A stretch of DNA of 33,873 nt, taken from positions 1-33,873 of the forward strand of contig NZ_JABJWC010000041.1 of NCBI RefSeq assembly GCF_013155395.1, read 5' to 3'. Positions 27,536 through 33,873 of the stretch are shown here, one piece after another. The notes under the pieces were generated by a model. The model worked only from the letters and a program-made list of their open reading frames with translations. It ran no database searches and was not told the DNA's origin. Position 1 is the stretch's first letter. The number at the start of each line of letters is the position of its first letter. Source of the stretch: Komagataeibacter melomenusus. GTDB lineage: Bacteria; Pseudomonadota; Alphaproteobacteria; Acetobacterales; Acetobacteraceae. Position numbers and translations under genes: made by a program.

Positions 27536-27597
27536 AGTCTTTGGTGCAGCTTTTTTCAAAAAGCTTCAGGGGATACTGCTGTTTTGAAAAAAGACGC
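27536..27597 (+). repeat. Dispersed hairpin repeat, copy 1
   Basis: The element reads TTGGTGCAGC, TTTTTTCAAAAAGCT, TCAGG, then a variable spacer and GTTTTGAAAAAAGAC. AGCTTTTT and AAAAAGCT form an 8-bp palindrome around TC. It matches copy 2 (29163-29227) in the same orientation, and copy 3 (33741-33763) in its first half. It lies between the unknown membrane gene and the glycosyltransferase gene and could act as a terminator. I associate this motif with acetic acid bacterial genomes; the copy number elsewhere cannot be seen here. Confidence 0.75.
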
Positions 27598-27680
27598 AGG
27601 CCGGAATTTGCAATCAGTCCGTAGCGTATCGTTACCCCCATTGCGTGCATGCGTTTTACGTCAGGTTCAGGATTGCCAAA

Positions 27681-29159
27681 ATGGGCACGAAAAAAGCGTG
27701 TGATGGTCATGAGGCATTAAATAATGCCCTCATCATTGCTGTTTTCTGCATTCTTTGCCGGTTTTCGTCTTTCGGTAATCCGCTGATCAATGTGGATGAA
27801 GGGTTTTACCTGTTTGTCGGCGGCGACATGCTGCATGGCGCCATACCCTTTGTGGATGTATGGGACAGGAAGCCGCTGGGCCTGTTCATCCTCTACGCCT
27901 TTTTCCACCTGTTCGGCCCCTACCGGCTCTGGGCCTATCAGATCGGCGCGCTGGTCAGCGTATGCCTGACCGCCATCGTGGCCATGAAGATGGCGCGATG
28001 CGTGGCCTCGGCCACCGGCGCCCTCATGGCCGCCCTGCTTTACGTGGCCTGGCTGAACCTTGCAGGCGGTGAGGGCGGCCAGTCGCCCGTATTCTATAAC
28101 CTGCTGGTGGGAGGCGCGATGCTCAACATCGTCCGGCTCATCAGCACGGAAAAGCCCATGCAGGCCGAGATCGTCAAACGGGGCAGCATGGCCATGCTGC
28201 TGTTCGGCCTGTCGCTCCAGATCAAGTACACAACGGTTTTTGAAGGCTGCTTTGCGGGCATTTTCCTGGGGCATATCCTCAGGCAGAACCGGCTTTCATG
28301 GGCGGCTACGGGCCGCTACCTCGCATTGTTCGCCGCCATTGCCCTGCTGCCTACCGTGATGGTGGGGGGCGGGTACTGGCTGTGCGGTCATGGCCGCCAA
28401 TGGTGGTTTGCCAATATCCTGTCGATCTTTTATCGCACCAAGGAACCACCGGCGATCCTGGCGCATAATTTCATGAATATTATGCTGCTGACCGGTCCGC
28501 TATTGCTCAATATTGCCCTGCAGATGCTCCTGTGCCGCAACCGGACTGCCGTGCAGCGCAGATGCGCCTTCTTTTTCAATGCCTGGTCGGCCTGTGCGGT
28601 GATCGGGGTTTTCCTGATCGGGGAATGGTTCAACCATTATGCCATTCCGGCTTTTCTGCCGCTTTCCATTGCATCAGCATCCCTGTTCACCAGCCCTGTC
28701 GGCCGGGTCTGGCTCATGGCGCTGCTGGCGGCAGGCACGGTGAGCGGGCAGGCCATGGTTCTTGAAAACCAGAAGAACAATGGCAATGCCCGGACATTTC
28801 ATAATGTTCTGGATGTCATTGCAAAAGAAAAAGGCTGCCTGTTCATTTATAACGGATCAGCGATTTTTTATGATTTCCTGCCACCGTGCAAGTTGACGGA
28901 TCATCCCTTTCCCGGTCATTTTGATTCGATTGTTGAAAACCGGGCAACCGGCATGGACCCGGCCACCGAAATCAGGAACGTGCTGCGCCAGAACCCGACC
29001 TACATCATGGCCTACACGCCACCGCGGCCGGATGAGAATGAAGCGGTCCGGGCCATTTTATATGACAGGATCAGGCAGGCCTATACGGAAGCCTATCGCG
29101 AGCGGCAGGGCAACGGCTTCCTGGTTTTGTACAGGCTTGATGCGCGCCTCAAACCATAA
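27681..29159 (+). CDS. GT39/ArnT-like membrane glycosyltransferase
   Basis: The 492-residue protein has many hydrophobic helices and the first-loop acidic motif typical of GT-C enzymes: NPLINVDEGFYLFVGGDMLHG (Asp39-Glu40), then PFVDVWDRKPLGLFILYAFFHLFGPYRLWAY. This resembles PMT/ArnT-type transferases that use polyprenyl-phosphate sugars on the periplasmic face. The C-terminal 120 residues are soluble and include a conserved-looking LFIYNGSAIFYDFLPPCKLTDHPFPGHF. I prefer ATG 27681 (AGGA 8-9 bases upstream); GTG 27645 adds 12 residues. Base composition is less GC-rich and codon use looser than neighbours, and repeat copies flank it, suggesting separate acquisition. Donor and acceptor are unknown. 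Confidence 0.8.
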   Translation: MGTKKACDGHEALNNALIIAVFCILCRFSSFGNPLINVDEGFYLFVGGDMLHGAIPFVDVWDRKPLGLFILYAFFHLFGPYRLWAYQIGALVSVCLTAIVAMKMARCVASATGALMAALLYVAWLNLAGGEGGQSPVFYNLLVGGAMLNIVRLISTEKPMQAEIVKRGSMAMLLFGLSLQIKYTTVFEGCFAGIFLGHILRQNRLSWAATGRYLALFAAIALLPTVMVGGGYWLCGHGRQWWFANILSIFYRTKEPPAILAHNFMNIMLLTGPLLLNIALQMLLCRNRTAVQRRCAFFFNAWSACAVIGVFLIGEWFNHYAIPAFLPLSIASASLFTSPVGRVWLMALLAAGTVSGQAMVLENQKNNGNARTFHNVLDVIAKEKGCLFIYNGSAIFYDFLPPCKLTDHPFPGHFDSIVENRATGMDPATEIRNVLRQNPTYIMAYTPPRPDENEAVRAILYDRIRQAYTEAYRERQGNGFLVLYRLDARLKP

Positions 29160-29162
29160 GGA

Positions 29163-29227
29163 AGTTGCTGGTGAAGCTTCTTTCAAAAAGCTTCAGGAGC
29201 CGTCGCCTGCCTGAAAAAAGACGGCAC
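29163..29227 (+). repeat. Dispersed hairpin repeat, copy 2
   Basis: It reads TTGCTGGTGAAGCTTC, TTTCAAAAAGCTTCAGG, then a second hairpin GCCGTC...GACGGC with the CTGAAAAAAGAC stretch shared with copy 1. The TGAAGCTT/AAGCTTCA arms pair over 8 bases. It occupies most of the 100-base gap between the convergent glycosyltransferase and truA genes, so it may serve as a bidirectional terminator. Confidence 0.75.
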
Positions 29228-29259
29228 CCGAACAACGCGGATGATCAGGCACCGGCCAG

Positions 29260-30102
29260 CTACCGGCTGAAGGGATTGTCCTCATAGCCCACCGCCGTCA
29301 GGCACAGCCCGTCTGGCGGGGCGGTGGGGCCGGCTGCGCGGCGGTCGCGGGCGGCAAGGGCCTCGGCCACCCGCTCGGGCTCCCAGCGGCCTTCGCCCAC
29401 CATTTTCAGGGTGCCGACCATGTTGCGTACCTGATGGTGCAGGAAGGAGCGGGCCGCGGTTTCCACCACCACGTAGTCGCCCTCGCGGCGCACATCAAGT
29501 TGCTCGAGCGAGCGCACCGGGCTGCGCGCCTGGCAGGCCGAGGCGCGGAAGGACGTGAAATCATGCCGTCCGATCAGGCAGCGCCCGGCGCGCTGCATGA
29601 TGTCCACATCGAGCGGGGCCTTGATGTGCCATACCCGCCCTTCATCAAGGGCCGGGCGCGCCGAACGGTTGAGAATGCGGTAGCGGTAGGCGCGCGAGCA
29701 GGCGGAAAAGCGGGCATTCCAGTGCGGCAGCACCGGGCGCGCCATGAGTACCACCACCGGGTGGGGCTTCATGTAGAAGTTAAGCCCGTCGCGCACCGTG
29801 GCACTCGACAGCGTGACATCGGCGGGAAAATCCAGATGCGCGACCTGCCCTGCCGCATGCACGCCCGCATCGGTGCGGCCTGCCGTGATGCTGCGCACCG
29901 TGCGGCCGCCGGTCAGGTTGCGCGCGGCCCCTTCGAGCAGCCCCTGCACGGATATGAGATCCGCCGCCGACTGGCGCTGCCAGCCGACAAGGCCCCGCCC
30001 GTCATATTCGAGCAGCACCGCCCAGCGGCACACGGTAGGCGGGGCGATGTCATCGGGGCGGATCGTGGGAATCGTGGGCAGCGGGGGCGTGGTCTCGGTC
30101 AT
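29260..30102 (-). CDS. truA: tRNA pseudouridine(38-40) synthase TruA
   Basis: The 280-residue enzyme makes pseudouridine in the anticodon stem-loop. Landmarks are AVLLEYDGRGLVGWQRQ, the catalytic Asp78 in TAGRTDAGVHAAGQVAHLDF, YRYRILNRSARPA and the late FLHHQVRNMVGTLKMVGEGRW. A Pro/Thr-rich extension of about 25 residues precedes the usual start; a GTG at residue 24 could be an alternative start. It lies 7 bases after fmt, in the def-fmt-truA order on the minus strand. Confidence 0.96.
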   Translation of the reverse strand: MTETTPPLPTIPTIRPDDIAPPTVCRWAVLLEYDGRGLVGWQRQSAADLISVQGLLEGAARNLTGGRTVRSITAGRTDAGVHAAGQVAHLDFPADVTLSSATVRDGLNFYMKPHPVVVLMARPVLPHWNARFSACSRAYRYRILNRSARPALDEGRVWHIKAPLDVDIMQRAGRCLIGRHDFTSFRASACQARSPVRSLEQLDVRREGDYVVVETAARSFLHHQVRNMVGTLKMVGEGRWEPERVAEALAARDRRAAGPTAPPDGLCLTAVGYEDNPFSR

Positions 30103-30109
30103 CGGGGGG

Positions 30110-31033
30110 TTACGCCACGCCCAGGCGCGTGCCAGCGGCCACGGCCTGCCCGCGCAGGAAGTCGGCGGCCTCCATCATGCCCCGGCCGGGGCGTTGCAGG
30201 CGCATGATGCGCACGCTCGTGCCCCCGCCACAGGCCACGCGCAGCCCGTCATCCACCACCGTGCCGGGCGCGGCCTGCGCATTGCCCTGCGCCACGCTCA
30301 CGGCCCCGATCTTGATCACCTGTTCGCCCAGCGTGGTGAACGTGCCGGGCCAGGGGGTCAGCGCGCGGACCTGGCGGTCGATTTCAGCGGCGGGGCGGGT
30401 CCAGTCGATGCGCCCGTCCTCGCGGCTCAGGCGCTGTACGTAGGTCACCCCGCTTTCCGGCTGAGGGGTGCCGGGGTAGGGCGGTTGCGCCAGTACCTCC
30501 ACGATCAGGCGGCCCCCCATGGCGGCAAGGTCATCATGGAGCGTGGTGGCCGTGGTGTGGTCGGTCAGCGCCACATGGTCGCGCAGCAGCATGGCCCCGG
30601 TGTCCAGCCCGGCATCCATCTGCATGATGGTCACGCCACTTTCACTGTCACCGGCCAGGATGGCGGCCTGGATGGGCGCTGCCCCGCGCCAGCGCGGCAG
30701 CAGGCTGGCATGGATGTTCAGGCAGCCACGTGCCGGGGTCCCGAGCATCTCCACCGGCAGGATCAGCCCGTAGGCCGCAACGACGGCGGCATCCAGTTTC
30801 AGGTCACGGAAATGGGCGTGCTCCTCCGCATTGCGCCGCAGCGAGAGCGGGGTGCGCACGGGAATGCCGAGGTCTTCGGCGGCAAGATGCACCGGCGCGG
30901 GGCGCAGTTTCTTGCCGCGCCCGGCAGGGCGGGGGGGCTGGCTGTAAACGGTAACGATGTCATGCCCGGCCTGATGCAGGGCGCGCAGGGCGGGCACTGC
31001 AAAATCGGGCGTGCCCATGAAGGCCAGTCGCAT
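30110..31033 (-). CDS. fmt: Methionyl-tRNA formyltransferase
   Basis: The 307-residue enzyme formylates Met on initiator tRNA using 10-formyl-tetrahydrofolate. It starts MRLAFMGTPDFAVPALRALHQAG at ATG 31033; the frame is open back to 31114 but that part is not family-like. Active-site motifs are LNIHASLLPRWRGAAPIQAAI (Asn and His) and the Asp in MDAGLDTGAMLL. The C-terminal OB-like domain begins around residue 205. It follows def by 81 bases and precedes truA by 7. Confidence 0.96.
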   Translation of the reverse strand: MRLAFMGTPDFAVPALRALHQAGHDIVTVYSQPPRPAGRGKKLRPAPVHLAAEDLGIPVRTPLSLRRNAEEHAHFRDLKLDAAVVAAYGLILPVEMLGTPARGCLNIHASLLPRWRGAAPIQAAILAGDSESGVTIMQMDAGLDTGAMLLRDHVALTDHTTATTLHDDLAAMGGRLIVEVLAQPPYPGTPQPESGVTYVQRLSREDGRIDWTRPAAEIDRQVRALTPWPGTFTTLGEQVIKIGAVSVAQGNAQAAPGTVVDDGLRVACGGGTSVRIMRLQRPGRGMMEAADFLRGQAVAAGTRLGVA

Positions 31034-31114
31034 GGTGGGGGTCCGTTCTGTCTGGGCCGGAACCCTTGGCGTGACAGGTCGGGTTCCGGCGGCGGCGGTA
31101 TCCGCGCTCAGCAC

Positions 31115-31657
31115 TCAGTGCTTGAGGCGCTGTTCCTTGGCCAGGCGGCGCATGATCATGTTGCGCTTGAGGGTGGAGAGATGATCGACGAACAGGATGC
31201 CCTCGAGGTGGTCGATCTCGTGCTGCAGGCAGGTGGCGAGCAGGCCATTGGCCTCAAGCTCGTGCTTCTTGCCCTCCATGTCCTGGTAGCGCACGCGCAC
31301 GGCTTCGGGGCGGATGACCTCGGCATACTGGTTGGGCAGCGACAGGCAGCCTTCCTCGCGCACGGCCATGTCCTCGGTCTCGGCAATCACCTCGGGGTTG
31401 ATCAGCACGAGCGGGTTGCGGGCCTCGTCCTTGTCGGACACGTCCACAATGGCAAAGCGCATGCCAAGCCCGACCTGGGGGGCGGCCAGCCCGATGCCGG
31501 GGGCTGCGTACATGGCGGCGAACATGCGGGGGATGGTGGTGCGCAGGTCGCCCATGTCCTCGGGGCGGACAAGGCGGGTCTTCTGGCGCAGGACCGCCTG
31601 GGGCGCGACCAGGATCGGCATGGGGGTCGCCTGAGCGATGACATCATGATCAATCAT
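31115..31657 (-). CDS. def: Peptide deformylase
   Basis: The 180-residue metalloenzyme removes the N-formyl group from new proteins. All three motifs are present: GIGLAAPQ (55-61 region), EEGCLSLP with metal ligand Cys104, and QHEIDHLEG with His146, Glu147 and His150. ATG 31657 (MIDHDVIAQATPMPILVAPQ) gives the usual length; the long upstream open frame overlaps the divergent hsp20 and is not coding. It is divergent from hsp20, and in an operon with fmt, the enzyme whose product it deformylates. Confidence 0.96.
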   Translation of the reverse strand: MIDHDVIAQATPMPILVAPQAVLRQKTRLVRPEDMGDLRTTIPRMFAAMYAAPGIGLAAPQVGLGMRFAIVDVSDKDEARNPLVLINPEVIAETEDMAVREEGCLSLPNQYAEVIRPEAVRVRYQDMEGKKHELEANGLLATCLQHEIDHLEGILFVDHLSTLKRNMIMRRLAKEQRLKH

Positions 31658-31733
31658 AGATCGCCATTTAGCGTTTCCGCCCGCGTGATGCCAGTGGTGA
31701 TGCAGCCAAAATGCACATGCGCGGCGGCGGCTG

Positions 31734-31765
31734 CTCCCTTGTGCATTTCTATTATTCTCCCATAT
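31734..31765 (+). promoter_or_regulatory. Sigma32-type heat-shock promoter for hsp20
   Basis: CTCCCTTG (31734-31741) and CCCATAT (31759-31765), 17 bases apart, match the sigma32 pattern (CNCCCTTGAA and CCCCATNT). The start would be near 31772. This position, in the def-hsp20 divergent gap just upstream of a small heat-shock gene, strengthens the call. Confidence 0.6.
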
Positions 31766-31815
31766 CGTAGGGGAACGGGGGATGGATGCCGTTTCGGGTC
31801 CGTTTTTTCCGTTTC

Positions 31816-31839
31816 CTGTCTCGCTCACAGCAGAGGAGG
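31816..31839 (+). promoter_or_regulatory. Leader hairpin covering the hsp20 ribosome site; possible RNA thermometer
   Basis: The ribosome site GAGGAGG (31833-31839) can pair with CTGTCTCGC upstream: C16-G39, T17-G38 wobble, G18/A37 mismatch, T19-G36 wobble, C20-G35, T21-A34, C22-G33, bulged A32, G23-C31, C24-G30 (last two digits of positions in 31816-31839). The left arm contains TCGCT, fitting the UYGCU motif of ROSE-type thermometers. The imperfect pairing is what such elements use. A standard folding check is needed; only sequence supports this. Confidence 0.4.
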
Positions 31840-31844
31840 CCGAT

Positions 31845-32354
31845 TTGTCGGGAAGAGTTTTCGGGTCGCCCATGTTCCTTGGGTTCGATCATCTGGAGCA
31901 GATGCTTGAACGGGCATCAAAAAATGCATCGGACGGGTATCCGCCCTACAACATAGAGCAGGTCAGCCCCACCACGCTGCGCATCACGCTTGCGGTGGCC
32001 GGGTTCGTGATGGAAGACCTGCACATAACCCAGGAAGACAACCAGCTTGTCATCCGCGGCCGCCAGAGCGATGACGGGCAGGGGCGCATCTTCCTGCACC
32101 GTGGCATTGCGGCGCGGCAGTTCCAGAAGGCGTTCGTGCTGGCCGAGGGAATCGAGGTTGGCGGCGCGTGGATGGATAACGGGCTGCTGCACATTGAATT
32201 GGCCCGCCCGCAGCCTGAAGTGCGCGTGCGCAAGATCGAGATCGCCCGCGCCCCGCAGGCGGCCCCCCCGTCCTCGCATGATCGTGTTGCGCCGGTGGTT
32301 GATGTGCCGGCCGGGCGCAAGCAACGTGTTGTCAGGGTGATTGACGAGGACTGA
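31845..32354 (+). CDS. Hsp20/alpha-crystallin family small heat-shock protein
   Basis: The product holds unfolded proteins in soluble complexes during stress. The N-terminus FLGFDHLEQMLERASKNASDGYPPYNIE and the crystallin domain (about 35-127 from the TTG start; e.g. LRITLAVAGF, IFLHRGIAARQFQKAFVLAEGIEV, WMDNGLLHIELARP) are typical of the alphaproteobacterial HspA/IbpA group. I use TTG 31845: a strong GAGGAGG lies 5 bases upstream, and MSGRVFGSPMFLGFD resembles relatives. An in-frame ATG at 31782 would add 21 residues but leaves almost no leader behind the predicted promoter. DUF1150 follows, its usual neighbour. Confidence 0.93.
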   Translation: MSGRVFGSPMFLGFDHLEQMLERASKNASDGYPPYNIEQVSPTTLRITLAVAGFVMEDLHITQEDNQLVIRGRQSDDGQGRIFLHRGIAARQFQKAFVLAEGIEVGGAWMDNGLLHIELARPQPEVRVRKIEIARAPQAAPPSSHDRVAPVVDVPAGRKQRVVRVIDED

Positions 32355-32440
32355 TCCCCCATGAACCGCATGGTCTGGGGTTCCTGTTGCGATATGGAGA
32401 CGAAGGGGAACGGACCCTTCATGATGCAGGAGAGGACGCA

Positions 32441-32704
32441 ATGAGAGTCACGACACGCAATGGCCGGGTGCTGCTGCACAGTGAACCGGCGGAACCGACG
32501 ACAGGCCCCCGCATGATCAGCACCGGCGAACTGCGCGGGCTGGGCATGGAAGCGGTTGCCTATATCCGGGCAGTGCAGGTCGAGGGCGAGGACGCCTTCG
32601 CCATCCATGCCGCCGATGGCACGCCGCTGGCCGTAGCCGAGGACCGCGACGAGGCGGTCAATGCCATCGTCCAGCACAACATGATGCTGGTGCCGCTGCA
32701 CTAG
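32441..32704 (+). CDS. DUF1150 family small protein
   Basis: This 87-residue cytosolic protein has the DUF1150 pattern (ISTGELRGLGMEAVAYIRAV...FAIHAADGTPLAVAEDRDEAVNAIVQHNMMLVPLH). Function is unknown. The family is commonly found just after hsp20 in alphaproteobacteria, as here (86-base gap), so it may share heat induction. ATG 32441 follows GGAGAGG. The gene ends 26 bases before a bidirectional terminator. Confidence 0.85.
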   Translation: MRVTTRNGRVLLHSEPAEPTTGPRMISTGELRGLGMEAVAYIRAVQVEGEDAFAIHAADGTPLAVAEDRDEAVNAIVQHNMMLVPLH

Positions 32705-32730
32705 GGCACATCCTGCCCTACACATGACAG

Positions 32731-32765
32731 ATGGCCCTGTCCCCCTATCCGGGGGGCAGGGCCAT
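32731..32765. terminator. Bidirectional terminator between DUF1150 and hpf
   Basis: ATGGCCCTG (32731-32739) pairs perfectly with CAGGGCCAT (32757-32765), extended inward by CCCCC/GGGGG around a short loop, giving a stem of about 14 base pairs. TTTCTGTT follows on the plus strand. It sits between the convergent DUF1150 and hpf genes and can serve both. Confidence 0.8.
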
Positions 32766-32820
32766 TTCTGTTGGGGCAGGCCCGCAGGGGGCTACCGACA
32801 AGGCGGTCAGTCGTGGGCAG

Positions 32821-33441
32821 TCAGTTCGGGCGTAGCGAGGGGTCGAGCCAGCCGATATTACCGTCAGGGCGGCGGTAGAGCACGTTGATCGTCTCGGTCT
32901 TGCTGTTGCGGAAGAGCTGGATCTGGCAGTCGGCAAGGTCAAGCCGCATCACCGCCTCGCTCACGCTCAGGGTCGGGATCTCGGTCGGGTGCTCGGCAAT
33001 GATGGTGGCGTAGGGGCCGGTTGCGGGCAGCGCGCTGTCCTCATCCTCAAGCGTGGCGTCGTCTTCCGTGGCGGAGAGGGCGGTCATGCCAGGGCGCAGG
33101 ATGTAGCCACGCCCGACTTCGGGCACCTGCTGGCGGGCTTTCTGGTGGCCATGCTTGGTGGCCTTGCGGTGGTAGCGGCGCAGGCGGCTGGCAATATGCT
33201 CGGCGGCATCATCAAAGGCCGAATGGGCATCGGCGGCCTCGCCTTCGCCGCGCAGGGTCAGCCCGCGCGTGGCATGGAGGTTGATGTCGCATGTAAAGAA
33301 CGAACGCGCGCGGCTGAAGGTGACGCGGGCTTCCATGGCCTGTCCGAAATATTTTTCCGATATGCGGTCCAGATGGGCGCTTACCCTGTGTTTCAGGGCA
33401 TCGGACAGGGCGATCTGCTTTCCGGCGACACTGATGTGCAT
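32821..33441 (-). CDS. hpf: Ribosome hibernation promoting factor, long form
   Basis: The 206-residue protein silences ribosomes by dimerising 70S into 100S particles. The N-terminal RaiA/YfiA-like domain (1-100) reads MHISVAGKQIALSDALKHRVSAHLDRISEKYFG ... ARVTFSRAR; a linker follows; and the C-terminal dimerisation domain (about 150-203) shows LSVSEAVMRLDLADCQIQLFRNSKTETINVLYRRPDGNIGWLDP. ATG 33441 is chosen because AAGGAG lies 10 bases upstream; TTG 33450 almost touches that site. The long form is typical for alphaproteobacteria lacking separate HPF and RMF. Confidence 0.95.
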   Translation of the reverse strand: MHISVAGKQIALSDALKHRVSAHLDRISEKYFGQAMEARVTFSRARSFFTCDINLHATRGLTLRGEGEAADAHSAFDDAAEHIASRLRRYHRKATKHGHQKARQQVPEVGRGYILRPGMTALSATEDDATLEDEDSALPATGPYATIIAEHPTEIPTLSVSEAVMRLDLADCQIQLFRNSKTETINVLYRRPDGNIGWLDPSLRPN

Positions 33442-33763
33442 AAGGGGCAACTCCTTACATGGTCGTAACGCGGTGGCTTACGGGCAGAAGGAAGACGTGC
33501 TTTGAGCGAATGGCTATGAATTAAGGAAACGATCCTTCCCGCAAGGCCTGCGTAACAGTGGCTGTTGCGTCGTGCCCGTGGGGCACATGACAGCGAACGG
33601 ATGTATTTGGGCATGGTTGCCCCCTCGCTGTCCATGCTTTCCTTGCATGCGGGAGCAGTGCTTTTTTTTGCGCCAGCCCCTTGCGCAAAGCGTAACGAAT
33701 ACAGGAGGCGGTTTCTGGTCGGGAAGCCAGGACCAGAAGACGTTTCTGGTGAAGCTTTTTTCA
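33442..33763. other. Gap upstream of hpf without a supportable gene
   Basis: About 320 bases contain no gene I can support; open frames here are short and lack family resemblance or good starts. A GC-paired hairpin TTCTGGTC/GACCAGAA (33713-33720 and 33731-33738) is present near the right, next to repeat copy 3. A run of eight T (about 33662-33669) follows a weak hairpin. The hpf promoter is presumably here but I cannot place it with confidence. Confidence 0.6.
33741..33763 (+). repeat. Dispersed hairpin repeat, copy 3, interrupted
   Basis: GTTTCTGGTGAAGCTTTTTTCA matches copies 1 and 2 up to TTTTTTCA and then stops: the other half (AAAAGCTTCAGG...) is replaced by the end of an IS5-family element. 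GTTTCTGGT also occurs just upstream at 33711-33719. Confidence 0.7.
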
Positions 33764-33873
33764 GGGCCTGTTGGGAATTATCGTGAATTGATGATTGCAG
33801 CGGAGAGATAAATCATCGCTGCGAATGATCTGTCTGTCTTGTCGCTCCGCGTGGCGATACGCTTGAACTCCTT
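33764..33873 (-). mobile_element. IS5-family insertion sequence, one end only
   Basis: The element end begins GGGCCTGTTGGGAATTATCG, immediately after TCA, which would be the 3-base target (TNA-type) of IS427/IS1031-like IS5 elements. The transposase stop codon lies 14 bases inside. The body and the other end are beyond the window, so the direct repeat and the inverted repeat partner cannot be checked. Confidence 0.75.
33778..33873 (-). CDS. IS5-family transposase, C-terminal 31 residues
   Basis: Read on the minus strand the last 31 codons are KEFKRIATRSDKTDRSFAAM followed by IYLSAAIINSR and a stop. This resembles the end of IS5-family DDE transposases (FKRIATRYDKTDRSFAAMI pattern). The residue after ATR is Ser where Tyr is usual. 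The rest of the gene lies beyond the right edge. Confidence 0.8.
   Translation of the reverse strand, partial: KEFKRIATRSDKTDRSFAAMIYLSAAIINSR

Noticed and set aside
31782-31844. Longer hsp20 start at ATG 31782
   Set aside because: It would leave about 10 bases of leader after the predicted sigma32 promoter, and the strong ribosome site lies downstream at 31833; kept as an alternative only.
29798-31909. Plus-strand open frame of 703 codons across truA, fmt and def
   Set aside because: It lies antisense to three unmistakable genes and its product is low-complexity and His/Gly/Ala-rich.
33393-33635. Minus-strand frame of 80 codons upstream of hpf
   Set aside because: It overlaps the start of hpf, has Arg/Ser-rich random composition and no ribosome site; hpf has a good start of its own.
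33654-33670. Possible intrinsic terminator before the T-run at about 33662
   Set aside because: Only about four base pairs can form before the T-run, and no gene ends upstream on the plus strand.
33654-33763. Possible sigma54 site upstream of hpf (TGGCGC...AAGCAC on the minus strand)
   Set aside because: The -12 GC element and spacing do not fit the consensus TGGCAC-N5-TTGCA.

Overview
The window is GC-rich bacterial chromosome, almost fully packed with housekeeping genes. Gene content and protein style (rsh with an alphaproteobacterial layout, LpxI instead of LpxH, Hsp20 plus DUF1150, an rpoZ-rsh-acpS-lepB-rnc-era block) point to an alphaproteobacterium. The protein sequences, together with a dispersed AAGCTTTTTTCAAAAAGCTT-type hairpin repeat that I associate with acetic acid bacteria, suggest Acetobacteraceae, probably near Komagataeibacter/Gluconacetobacter. 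The genus is inferred, not proven. GTG and TTG starts are frequent.

Layout. 1-559 (minus) is a NYN/LabA-type nuclease-like gene cut by the window edge. From 753 to about 20023 every gene lies on the plus strand: folK, rpoZ, rsh (ppGpp), acpS, lepB, rnc, era; then pyrH, frr, uppS, cdsA, dxr; then the envelope block rseP, bamA, skp/ompH, lpxD, fabZ, lpxA, lpxI; then gloA. One tiny minus-strand gene at 20031-20267 resembles the histidine-containing dimerisation domain of a sensor kinase with nothing else attached. 20296-23692 is the rpmH-rnpA-yidD-yidC-engB cluster with a good sigma70-type promoter. 23774-27501 holds argB, dapD, dapE and a five-helix membrane protein of unknown function.

27502-29259 is the most accessory-looking part: a GT39-type membrane glycosyltransferase gene, less GC-rich than its surroundings, bracketed by two same-orientation copies of the hairpin repeat. 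truA, fmt and def follow on the minus strand. Divergent from def is hsp20 with a sigma32-like promoter and a leader that can hide its ribosome binding site, followed by its usual partner DUF1150. A bidirectional terminator separates DUF1150 from the convergent hpf gene. At the right edge a third repeat copy is interrupted after TCA by the end of an IS5-family element, whose transposase C-terminus is readable on the minus strand.

Functionally the window joins stringent response and ribosome hibernation (rsh, rpoZ, hpf), ribosome/RNA maturation (rnc, era, frr, rnpA, engB, truA, fmt, def), isoprenoid and lipid carrier synthesis (dxr, uppS, cdsA), outer-membrane assembly (bamA, skp, rseP, lpx genes, fabZ), inner-membrane insertion (yidC, yidD, lepB) and lysine/arginine synthesis (dapD, dapE, argB). 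I see no phage, CRISPR, toxin-antitoxin or clearly undescribed multi-gene system. The best leads are the orphan DHp-like protein, the hsp20 leader and the repeat-bracketed glycosyltransferase.
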